Shown here: positions 53,938 to 62,900 of the stretch, piece by piece | How the letters are laid out: the number at the start of each line of letters is the position of its first letter | Position numbering within the stretch: position 1 is the stretch's first letter | Source of the DNA: Pseudomonas veronii | GTDB taxonomy: Bacteria > Pseudomonadota > Gammaproteobacteria > Pseudomonadales > Pseudomonadaceae | NCBI RefSeq assembly: GCF_001439695.1 | Contig: NZ_JYLL01000002.1 | Span: 124,001 to 188,000 of the forward strand | Reading direction: 5' to 3' | DNA: 64,000 nucleotides | The notes under the pieces: generated by a model | What the model saw: only the letters and a program-made list of their open reading frames with translations | Told to the model about the DNA's origin: nothing | Database searches by the model: none | Translations under genes and position numbers: made by a program

Positions 53938-55320
53938 TCAGGCGGCTCGCGCCGGTTCCGTTTCAGGTCGGCGCGACAACAGGCTCACCCCGACAAAACT
54001 CACCAACGCCACCGCCAGGCTGTAGTAGATCGGCGTGTTCGCGTCCAAGCCGTCCTTGAACATGAACACCAACGCCGTCACGAAGCCCAGGGTCATGGAC
54101 GTAATCGCCCCCGAAGTCGTCGCGCGCTTCCAGAAAATCGCCCCGATCAGCGGGATCAGCATGCCGCCCACCAACAGGTTGTAAGCCAGGGTCAGGGCAC
54201 TGATCACATCGTTCACCACCAGCGCGATGCCCAGCACCGCGATACCGGTCAGCAGGGTGAACAGGCGGTTGATGTTCAGGCTCGACTGCTTGCCGCCGCG
54301 CAAACGTGGCAGCAGGTCCTCGGTCAACACGGTGGACGCCGCCAGCAAGCCGGCGCTGGCCGTCGACATCATCGCCGCCAACGCCGCCGCAATCACCAAC
54401 CCACGAATGCCATCGGGCAGCGACACTTTGACGATCGCGGCGAACGCGTTGTTGACGTTATCCAGATCGGGAATCAGCACATGGGCCGCCATGCCGATCA
54501 ACGCACAGGCCAGGCCGTAGAGAATGCAGTAGAAACCGGCGAAAGTGCCTGCGTACTGGGCGACCTTTTCGTCACGGGCGGTGAACACCCGTTGCCAGAT
54601 GTCCTGGCCGATCAGGATGCCGAAAAAGTAGATCATGAAGTAGGTGATGATCGTGTCCCAGCCGATCGCGGTGAAGCTGAAGTTCGACGCCGGCAGCTTG
54701 GCCACCAGTTCGTCCCAGCCGCCGACGCGGTACAGGCAGATCGGCAGCAGGATAAACATCAGGCCGACGGTCTTGATCACGAACTGCACGATGTCGGTCA
54801 AGGTCAGCGACCACATGCCGCCGATGGTCGAGTACATCACCACCACGCCACCGCCGAGCAGCACCGAAATCCAGAAGGGCAGGCCGAACAGCACCTGCAG
54901 CACGGTGCCGATGGCCAGGATCGAGGTCACACCGATCATCAGCGCGTAGGCCAGCATGATCACCGCGCTCGCCTGGCGGGCCATGGGGTTGTAGCGCTTT
55001 TCCAAGACCTGGGTGACGGTGAAGATTTTCAGCTTGAGCAACGGCTTGGCCAGGAACAGGTTCAGCGCGATGATCCCCATGCCCAGCGCGGCGCACAGCC
55101 AGAAGCCGGAGATGCCGTGGACATACCCCAGGCGCACGGTGCCGACGGTGGACGCGCCGCCCAATACCGTGGCGGCCATGGTGCCCATGTACAGCGACGG
55201 GCCGAGATTGCGCCCGGCGACCAGGTAGTCTTCGTGGGTCTTGGCGCGGCGCATGCCGTAATAGCCGAGCACGAGCATGCCGGCGGCGTAGATGAGTACG
55301 ACGAATAAATCCAAAGCCAT
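53938..55320 (-). CDS. Sodium:solute symporter (SSS family)
   Basis: 460-aa inner-membrane Na+ symporter with about thirteen helices (MALDLFVVLIYAAGMLVLGY; the sodium-site region YVHGISGFWLCAALGMGIIA; TASAGLLAASTVLTEDLLPR). Last gene of the gbu block and the counterpart of PA1418 by order. Within this operon it probably imports 4-guanidinobutyrate or a related guanidino compound; that is inferred from context. Confidence 0.9.
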   Translation of the reverse strand: MALDLFVVLIYAAGMLVLGYYGMRRAKTHEDYLVAGRNLGPSLYMGTMAATVLGGASTVGTVRLGYVHGISGFWLCAALGMGIIALNLFLAKPLLKLKIFTVTQVLEKRYNPMARQASAVIMLAYALMIGVTSILAIGTVLQVLFGLPFWISVLLGGGVVVMYSTIGGMWSLTLTDIVQFVIKTVGLMFILLPICLYRVGGWDELVAKLPASNFSFTAIGWDTIITYFMIYFFGILIGQDIWQRVFTARDEKVAQYAGTFAGFYCILYGLACALIGMAAHVLIPDLDNVNNAFAAIVKVSLPDGIRGLVIAAALAAMMSTASAGLLAASTVLTEDLLPRLRGGKQSSLNINRLFTLLTGIAVLGIALVVNDVISALTLAYNLLVGGMLIPLIGAIFWKRATTSGAITSMTLGFVTALVFMFKDGLDANTPIYYSLAVALVSFVGVSLLSRRPETEPARAA

Positions 55321-55354
55321 GACGGCGGGTCTCCGATTATCTTTTTTATGGAAA

Positions 55355-56866
55355 TCAGGCGGCTTTTTGCAGCGCCGGTTCAGCGTGCACGTCCGTGCGT
55401 TCGCTGCGTGGATCGGTAGGGCCGTACACGGCAGCCGGTTCCGGGAACAGGCGCAGCAAGCTCAGGTACACCACCGAGGCCAGCCCCAATGTCACCGGCA
55501 GGCTGATATCGATGCCCTCGGCGAGGTTGCCCAATGGCCCGACAAACTGCCCCGGCAGGTTGACGAAGCACAGCCCCACCAACGCGCTCGGAATCCAGGC
55601 CCCCAGGCCGCGCCAGTTCCAGCCGTGGCTGAACCAGTAGCGCCCGCCGCGTTCGCCGCGGGTAAATACTTGCAGGTCGTCCGGGCAGTAGAAGCCGCGA
55701 CGCACGATCAGACCGATGATCATCATCACCATCCACGGGGTGGTGCAGGTGATGATCAGCACCGCGAAGGTCGACACGCTCTGCACCAGGTTGGCGGCGA
55801 AACGTCCGATAAAGATGAAGGCGATAGACATCACCCCGATCAGCAGCGTGGCCTTGACCCGCGACAGCAGGCGCGGGAACACGCTGGACATGTCCAACCC
55901 CGTGCCATACAGCGACGTGGTGCCGGTGGACATGCCGCCGATCACCGCGATCAGGCACACCGGCAGGAAGAACCAGCTCGGCGCCACCGCCAGCAGACCG
56001 CCGACGTAGTTGTTGGCCGCGATGTAGTCCGGTGCCCTGACCGCGACGATGGTCGCCGTGGCCAAGCCGAACAGGAACGGGATCAAGGTGGCGATCTGTG
56101 CCGCGACCACCGCCAGCATGATGCGAATTTTCGGCGTTTCACGCGGGATGTAGCGCGACCAGTCACCGAGGAACGCGCCGAAGGAGATCGGGTTGCTCAT
56201 GGCCACCAGCGCCGCACCGATAAACGCGGCCCAGAAACCGCTCTGGCCGAGGGCCACGCTGCCGGCGAAGTGGCTGTCGAAGGTCGGCGCGAACGCGAAG
56301 ATCCCCAGCAGAAACAGCAGGCTCGCCGCCCACACCGCGATGCGGTTGACCCACAGCATGAAGCGAAAGCCGTAGATACAGACCGTCAGCACCAGGATGG
56401 CAAACACGCCGTAGGCCAGGCCCAGGGTCAGGTCGGTTTCCGGCAGGCCGATCAGCCGCTTCGCACCGCCGACCAGCGCATCGCCCGAACTCCACACCGA
56501 CAGTGAGAAGAAGGCAATCGCCGTCAGCAATGACAGAAACGAGCCGACGATCCGCCCGTGGACACCGAAGTGCGCCCCGGACGACACAGCATTGTTGGTG
56601 CCATTGATCGGCCCGAACAGGCCCATGGGCGCCAGGATCAGCGCACCCACCAGCACGCCCAGCACAATCGCCCAGACACCGGCCTGGAACGACAGGCCGA
56701 ACAGCACCGGAAAGGCACCCAGCACCGCTGTGGCAAAGGTATTGGCACCGCCGAAGATCAGGCGAAACAGGTCCTTGGGCCCGGCGGTACGTTCATGGTC
56801 CGGGATCTGTTCGACCCCGTTGGTTTCTATCTTGCGAATACTGTTTTCGTTGTTTTTATTATTCAT
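55355..56866 (-). CDS. Purine/cytosine permease family (NCS1) protein
   Basis: 503-aa, twelve-helix permease (RLIFGGANTFATAVLGAFPV; GPINGTNNAVSSGAHFGVHG; ISFGAFLGDWSRYIPRETPK). Counterpart of PA1419 by order. Distinct from the NCS1 gene at 49946. A second transporter in the operon, 34 bases upstream of the symporter; its substrate may be a guanidino compound or a nucleobase-like molecule. Confidence 0.9.
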   Translation of the reverse strand: MNNKNNENSIRKIETNGVEQIPDHERTAGPKDLFRLIFGGANTFATAVLGAFPVLFGLSFQAGVWAIVLGVLVGALILAPMGLFGPINGTNNAVSSGAHFGVHGRIVGSFLSLLTAIAFFSLSVWSSGDALVGGAKRLIGLPETDLTLGLAYGVFAILVLTVCIYGFRFMLWVNRIAVWAASLLFLLGIFAFAPTFDSHFAGSVALGQSGFWAAFIGAALVAMSNPISFGAFLGDWSRYIPRETPKIRIMLAVVAAQIATLIPFLFGLATATIVAVRAPDYIAANNYVGGLLAVAPSWFFLPVCLIAVIGGMSTGTTSLYGTGLDMSSVFPRLLSRVKATLLIGVMSIAFIFIGRFAANLVQSVSTFAVLIITCTTPWMVMMIIGLIVRRGFYCPDDLQVFTRGERGGRYWFSHGWNWRGLGAWIPSALVGLCFVNLPGQFVGPLGNLAEGIDISLPVTLGLASVVYLSLLRLFPEPAAVYGPTDPRSERTDVHAEPALQKAA

Positions 56867-56887
56867 GATCAGCTCCGATCACATTGG

Positions 56888-57310
56888 CTAAGGGGGCGGC
56901 AGCCCTTCCGGCATAGCGGACAAATGTTCGTGACAGGCCAGCCACAGGCCTTGTTTTTGTTGTACGTCCAACCCTTGCCGTCTGAAGACAATGGTCTCGC
57001 GTTCCTGGCTATTGAATTGCTCCCCGTTCATGCGCAGCTCGGTGGCCACGTCATGCATAAAAATCGCCACATCACCCTGCAGGCTGACAACGGCGTTGCT
57101 CGAGACGCAGGACAGCACCTCGAACCCCTCGTCCCGACGCCAGCTGTCCCACAATGCCTGGTAGGCATCGCGACTGAGCAGCGGCTGGGGCAGGGTGTAG
57201 AACACGAAGCTGGCATCGGCGCTGAATGCGCCGAAGTAAGCCTCGCGGTCGTTGCGTGCGAAGGCCGACACTAGGTCGGCCGCCGCTTTCAACACCTCAT
57301 GGGTGCTCAT
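56888..57310 (-). CDS. SnoaL-like (DUF4440/AtzH-type) small protein
   Basis: 140-aa NTF2-fold protein (VLKAAADLVSAFARNDREAY; GAFSADASFVFYTLPQPLLS; DVAIFMHDVATELRMNGEQF, then a WLACHEHLS end). AtzH-like proteins of this fold help amidases of nitrogen catabolism; the role here is unknown. Its ATG shares a base with the gbuA stop (TGATG), so it is tightly coupled to guanidinobutyrase. The long frame from 57424 is not used. Confidence 0.82.
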   Translation of the reverse strand: MSTHEVLKAAADLVSAFARNDREAYFGAFSADASFVFYTLPQPLLSRDAYQALWDSWRRDEGFEVLSCVSSNAVVSLQGDVAIFMHDVATELRMNGEQFNSQERETIVFRRQGLDVQQKQGLWLACHEHLSAMPEGLPPP

Positions 57311-58260
57311 CAGCGGTGCGCCACGCCGGGCAGTACGCAGAGCATTTCGTACAGCAGGTTGGCGCCCAGCAACGAGGTGTTGCCGGTGGTGTCGTAAGGC
57401 GGCGAAACTTCTACCAGATCGCAACCAATCAGGTCGAGGCCCTGGCAGCCACGGATGATTTCGATCGCCTGGATAGTGGTCAGCCCGCCGATTTCCGGGG
57501 TGCCGGTGCCGGGCGCCCAGGCCGGGTCGATGCCGTCGATGTCAAAGCTCAGGTACACCGGGCCGCCACCGACTTTTTCGCGCACTTCGGCCATCAACGG
57601 CGCGAGGGAGTGGTGCCAGCATTCTTCGGCCTGCACCACGCGAAAGCCTTGCTTGCGGCTCCAGTTGAAGTCTTCGGCGGTGTAGCCCTGGGCGCGCAGG
57701 CCGATCTGTACCACGCGGTCGCAATCGAGCAGGCCTTCTTCCACTGCGCGGCGGAAGGTGGTGCCGTGGGCGATCTTCTCGCCGAACATGTGGTCGTTGA
57801 CGTCGGCATGGGCATCGATGTGGACCAGCCCGACCTTGCCGTGCTTTTTGTGGATCGCCCGCAGGATCGGCAGGGTGATGGTGTGGTCGCCGCCCAGGGT
57901 CATGGGGATGACGTTGTGTTCGAGGATCTCGTCGTAGGCTTCTTCAATGATCCGCACGGCGTCGAGCAGGTTGAAGGTGTTGATCGCCACGTCGCCGATA
58001 TCGGCCACCGACAGCGAATCGAACGGCGCGGCACCGGTGGCCATGTTGTACGGGCGGATCATCACCGATTCGGCGCGGATTTCCCGGGGGCCGAAGCGGG
58101 TGCCGGCGCGCAGCGAGGTGCCGATGTCCAGCGGCACGCCGATAAAGGCCGCATCCAGGCCCTTGGCCGATTGCAAATGGGGAAGACGCATCATGGTGGC
58201 GATGCCGGCGAAGCGCGGCATTTCGTTGCCGCCCAGTGGTTGGTGGAAAATCTTGTCCAC
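57310..58260 (-). CDS. gbuA: Guanidinobutyrase (agmatinase/ureohydrolase family)
   Basis: 316-aa Mn-dependent ureohydrolase that cleaves 4-guanidinobutyrate to GABA and urea, a step in arginine/agmatine catabolism. Metal ligands: GGDHTI, HIDAHADVNDH, SFDIDGIDP. GTGTPEIGGLT follows, as usual. Agmatinase (SpeB) is the alternative; the operon order (transporters, small SnoaL gene, divergent LysR) matches PA1418-PA1422 where GbuA is established, so I prefer that. First gene of the operon, 149 bases from gbuR. Confidence 0.9.
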   Translation of the reverse strand: MDKIFHQPLGGNEMPRFAGIATMMRLPHLQSAKGLDAAFIGVPLDIGTSLRAGTRFGPREIRAESVMIRPYNMATGAAPFDSLSVADIGDVAINTFNLLDAVRIIEEAYDEILEHNVIPMTLGGDHTITLPILRAIHKKHGKVGLVHIDAHADVNDHMFGEKIAHGTTFRRAVEEGLLDCDRVVQIGLRAQGYTAEDFNWSRKQGFRVVQAEECWHHSLAPLMAEVREKVGGGPVYLSFDIDGIDPAWAPGTGTPEIGGLTTIQAIEIIRGCQGLDLIGCDLVEVSPPYDTTGNTSLLGANLLYEMLCVLPGVAHR

Positions 58261-58409
58261 GGGATTGCCTCATCGTGTTGTGTTTATTAGCGGCCGATTC
58301 TGCGAAAAGCCCGGGGTGGGAAGAATCGGCAGAGGCAAATACTTAGTTCAGATTTTTCTAAACTAATGCCGGCAGGTAGACTACTGCGATCACCTCCCCG
58401 GAGCCGACC

Positions 58410-59303
58410 ATGGCCAACGCCTTGCCTGACCTGAAACTCCTGCGCATCTTCGTCAGCGTCGTGCGCCACCAGGGGTTCGCCAATGCGCAGCACGAGCTCA
58501 ACCTGTCGACCTCGGCGATCAGCACCTATATGAGCCAGCTCGAATCGGCGTTGGGCCTGGTGCTGTGCCACCGTGGCCGGGGCGGGTTCAGCCTGACCAG
58601 CAAGGGCGAGTTGTTCCATCAGGAGACCCTGCGGCTACTGGGCGAACTGGAAGGTTTCGAGCAATACGCCGCCGCGCTCAAAGGCGAGCTGCGCGGCACG
58701 CTCAAGCTCGGCGTGCTCGACTCCACCGTCAGCGACAAGGCCCTGCCGTTCGCCGAGGTGATCGGCGCCTACAGCCTGGAACACCCGGCGGTGCACCTGC
58801 ATTTGTCGGTGCTGAGCCCTTACGAACTGCAACTGGGCGTGCAGGACAACCGCCTGGACCTGGCCATCGGCGCGTTCTCCAACCGCATGAGCGGGCTGAT
58901 CTACATGCCGCTGTACCGTGAACAACACTGGTTGTATTGCAGCACCCGGCACCCGCTGTTCAATGAGCGGCGCATCCCCGAACAGGTGATCACCCAGCAG
59001 CGCATGGTCGGGCGCGGCTACTGGAGCCAGGCGGAACTGGCGCGCCACGGCTTCAAGCACAGCGCCGCCACCGTGGAAAGTATGGAGGCGCAACTGATCC
59101 TGGTGCTGTCCGGCGCCTACATCGGCTACCTGCCCGAACACTACGCCCAGGCCTGGGCCGACAAGGGCGACCTGCGCGTGCTGCTGCCGGCGACCTTCGG
59201 CTACCAGGCGCCGTTCTCGATGATCATGCGCCGTGGCCGTAGCCGCGAGCCGCTGATCCAGACGTTTCGCGACTTGCTCAAAACCCAGCTCAACCAGGCC
59301 TGA
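58410..59303 (+). CDS. gbuR: LysR-family activator GbuR
   Basis: 297-aa LysR regulator (LKLLRIFVSVVRHQGFANAQ; LNLSTSAISTYMSQLESALG) with the family's effector domain. Divergent from gbuA with a 149-base gap where its operator should lie (TTCAGATTTTTCTAAACT region at 58347-58364 is an AT-rich imperfect repeat). In P. aeruginosa GbuR activates gbuA in response to 4-guanidinobutyrate. Followed 6 bases later by the DTW gene. Confidence 0.88.
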   Translation: MANALPDLKLLRIFVSVVRHQGFANAQHELNLSTSAISTYMSQLESALGLVLCHRGRGGFSLTSKGELFHQETLRLLGELEGFEQYAAALKGELRGTLKLGVLDSTVSDKALPFAEVIGAYSLEHPAVHLHLSVLSPYELQLGVQDNRLDLAIGAFSNRMSGLIYMPLYREQHWLYCSTRHPLFNERRIPEQVITQQRMVGRGYWSQAELARHGFKHSAATVESMEAQLILVLSGAYIGYLPEHYAQAWADKGDLRVLLPATFGYQAPFSMIMRRGRSREPLIQTFRDLLKTQLNQA

Positions 59304-59309
59304 AAAACC

Positions 59310-59900
59310 ATGTCCAGACCCCAGTGTTCCCGTTGCCTGCGGCCCGCCACCCATTGCCTGTGCGCGCTGATCCCCAGCCTCGACAGTCGCACCCGCGTGT
59401 TGCTGCTGCAGCACCCGAGCGAGGTCAACCATGCGCTCAATACCGCGCGGTTGGCGGCGTTGGGCTTGAACAATGCGCAGTTGGTGGTGGGCGAGGTATT
59501 CGACGATCTGCCGAGCTTGCTGAACCCGCCCGGCTATCAGGCGCGCCTGTTGTTTCCGGCAGACGATGCCCAGCCGCTGCAGGCTTATGGGCCGAGCGAC
59601 GAGCCGTTGTTGCTGGTGGTCCCCGACGGCACCTGGCGCAAGGCGCGCAAGCTGTTGCACCTCAACCCGCTGCTGGCGGCGCTGCCCAGGGTGACGCTGG
59701 CCGCGGGCGCCGTCTCGCGCTACCGGCTGCGCAAGGCGCCGGGCCCCGGTGCCTTGTCGACGGTGGAGGCGATTGTGCAGGCGTTGCAGGTGTTGGAGGC
59801 GCCCACTTCTTTCGAGCTGTTACTCAAACCCTTCGATGCGTTGATCGAGGGCCAGATTGCGGCGATGGGGCCGGCGGTTTTCGACAAGAACCACGGCTGA
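59310..59900 (+). CDS. DTW-domain tRNA-uridine aminocarboxypropyltransferase
   Basis: 196-aa enzyme. N-terminal zinc-like Cys cluster CSRCLRPATHCLCALIP, QHPSEVNHALNTARL (SPOUT-like site), DGTWRKARKL (the DTW motif) and ALSTVEAIVQAL. E. coli TapT (YfiP) and TrmB-unrelated relatives add 3-amino-3-carboxypropyl from SAM to uridine 47 of tRNA (acp3U). Expected role is tRNA modification. It starts 6 bases after gbuR and is probably co-transcribed, with no functional link apparent. Confidence 0.87.
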   Translation: MSRPQCSRCLRPATHCLCALIPSLDSRTRVLLLQHPSEVNHALNTARLAALGLNNAQLVVGEVFDDLPSLLNPPGYQARLLFPADDAQPLQAYGPSDEPLLLVVPDGTWRKARKLLHLNPLLAALPRVTLAAGAVSRYRLRKAPGPGALSTVEAIVQALQVLEAPTSFELLLKPFDALIEGQIAAMGPAVFDKNHG

Positions 59901-59971
59901 TCCATGGCGCTACATAGCTACCTGAGACGCTGACGGCGAGGCGATAGGCTGAGCTTTTCAGGAGCAGAGCC

Positions 59972-62900
59972 ATGAGCGAGCCGATTACCCCCACACCGCA
60001 GGACACGCTGAGCGCTTTTATCGCGCAGCAGCGCGCACCCTTGATGGCCGGCCTGGAGTGGTCAGTCCTGCAAGCCCTGGATGGCTTGAGAGCTGAGTTC
60101 GACGGCCTTCTCGGCGGGCTCGATCTTGCCGAAAAACGTGAGTATGTGCGCCTGCAAAGGGCCTGGATCGATGCCCAGCACACCATGGAGCAGGGCATCC
60201 GCCAACTCACCGAAGCGTTCGAGCTACATGCCCTGGAGTCGTTGCGCAGCGCGTTGATGACCCTGACCGGCCAGTACATCGACCCCAAGGTGGCGAAGAT
60301 CAATACCCGCTACCTCAAGCACTCCGGTCGCGTCCGGCGCGAATTGAAAGGCGATGAGATCAAGATCTCTAGCGTGACCTTATGGGACGCCGCCTGTATG
60401 AACTATGACGGCCTGACCGGCTGGAGCTACCCCGGCCGCACCGGCCTGGCCGATGCCAGTTACCTCGACAGGAACATCAACGCGACCGCCGGCGAATTCA
60501 TTGCGCTGGTGCGCCGGCTCGATCTCGGCGGGCAACTGCGTCGCCGTCTCGACCAGGCGCTGCAGGCCAACGCTTCGCTGGGCAGCAGCATCATGCAGTT
60601 GGCGAATGCCGAGTTTGAGTTCGCCCTCATCGAGGCCTTGAGAAACACCGAAGCCAGCCGCGTCGACCGGGACAAATACCAGCAGGTGAAACGTGCGCTG
60701 GCGGGAGAAGCGCGCTGGGAGCGCGTAGAGGAAATGCTGCTTTTCGTGCCCCATGGGACGGACAACATCAGTTGGTTACCACAATCGATCGGCTTGGTCG
60801 GGCATTACGCCGGCCAGCCTCCCGGCGACAGCTTGAGCATTCCCCACATCGTTTTTTCCGTCAGCGGTTGCAAGGGGGCTTTCAGTTTTATCCCGAATCG
60901 CCCCGGCGGGTCGCTGCGTCATCATGCCAGCCATCGGCAAGCCTGCGAGGTGTTTCATGCGGAGTTCCATGCGGCCTACCGCGCGGGGCGGGTCGATTGG
61001 CTGTATCAGATCATGTGGCTGCGTGACTGTGCGCGACTCAAGCAAATCGGTAAAACCGCGCAGCCGCGTCGCGACCTTGAGGGGTTGGAAAAACTGGTCG
61101 ACTGGCTGGCCCGTGTCATTCCGAGCGTCAACATCGTCGATAAAGTCGGCTATGTGCGCAACGTCGTGCAAAAGTCCCCGGCGCTGAGTCTGAACGATTT
61201 CTATCGCGAACGCAGTCGCGCCAATCTGCAGGAGTTGGCGCACCAGACGCCCGGTTTCATGCCCACCATGATCGAGCTGTTCCAGACCCTGATCGGGGAA
61301 ATCCTCGATGTGCTGCTGATCCCGGTGCCGGGGGCGTTAAAAGGGTTGGGGCGGGTGAGGGCGTTTGCGATGTTCATAGCGATGGAGCAAGCGTTGGTCG
61401 AAGGGGGGCGGCAGGCGCTGCTCGGCGAGCCTGCCGAATTGCTCCAGGGGTTTGCCGACCTTGCCGATTTACTGATCAGTGGTCGATTGCATACGCGTTT
61501 GGGGCGCAGCGTGCTGCGTCGCCATCAGCACTTGTATCAACGCTTGTCCCAGCGCTACAGCGCCGTGCCTGAACACCGGCATCTGTCGAGCCCGCAGGTG
61601 CTCGAAAGAATGCTCGGCAGCCAGGACGTATTGCCACGGCAAATCGAGATTTTACTCGAAACGAGCGCGACCTCGGCACAGACCTTGAACCAGGTATGGG
61701 AGGGCGCGCCGGCGTCGGCGTCTTTGGTCGACGCCGTGCATCGGTTGCGCGCCGACCGGCTGATCGATTGGCTGGCCGCAGACGCCGACCCCAGCCGCCC
61801 CGCGCCCGTCGACGCGCTGGACGTCATGGCGCCGCTGCTCACTCAATTGGAGGGTTGGCCGGCGGGAATGTCGTTGAGCATTGAAGACCATCAGGGCCTG
61901 GAGGTGCGTCGCTACAACAAGGAGGCAACGCGTGCGACAACCGCAGTGGTTACGCTGACCGCGCTGGAAAATCATGAGTTCGCCTATGCCACGCCGCGCC
62001 GCTTCACCGCCCATGTGGCACAGGCCATTGTGGCGTTGGTGCCGACGCTTGTTTCGGGTGACGCGCAGTTGCTTCGCCAGCAATTGGCGACGAAAGCCAA
62101 GGCCTTGAGGATCGACCTGTTTGAAGCGCTCACGCGGTTTGCCGACACCTGCCGTGCTGACGCGGTGGGTGCCAGTGCATCGGTACTCAAATTGTTGCCC
62201 GAGCGCGTCAGCCCCGACCAGCCCATACCGGCGGTGATTACCCAACTACGGGCCTTGCACCCCGAACTGAGCATGGCGCGGTTGCTCGAGGTGTTGCGCG
62301 AACACCCGTTATCGGAGCATCAGCAAACCCAGCTGCTGCAGTCGCAACTGCAACCCGAGGCGCTTTATGACGCATTGCGCGCCGCACGCCTGGTGACGCG
62401 CCGCGAAGCCATCGTCGATGGGCTTTTTCATCCGCGCCGATTTGACCGGCAAACCCAGGATTGGGCCGCGCATTTCGCCCACAGCGTACTGCGCGACGGC
62501 AGCGCCCAGGCGTTGCTCGTCAGCCCGGCCACGCAAGCGCTGCCCTATGTTTCGCAGGGGGCACAGGACCGCAGCGTGGTGGTCATTGATCAGGGCCAAG
62601 GGCGATTTTCGCCGTATTACCACCGTGAGTCGCGCACCGGCGCCATGCTGAGTGGCGCCAACGGTTTCTATCTGGCGATCATGCGCCAGCTGTCCGACGA
62701 TGACCGGCGTCTACTCGGCTTGAGCGCGGAGCACAGCGTTGCCGACTTTCGGCGTCAGGTCGCTCGCGCCCTGTTGCGCCATCGTGCGCCGGATGGCGCG
62801 TTTTATCCCGACCGGCGCGAGATCGCGCACTACGTCAGTCACGTCGATACCGCCCGTATCGCCGCAGAGCCCGATGCCCTTGGCCTTTACCACTTGGGGG

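Noticed and set aside
57310..58260. Agmatinase SpeB
   Set aside because: Not excluded by motifs, but the transporter/SnoaL/LysR context matches the gbu locus better.
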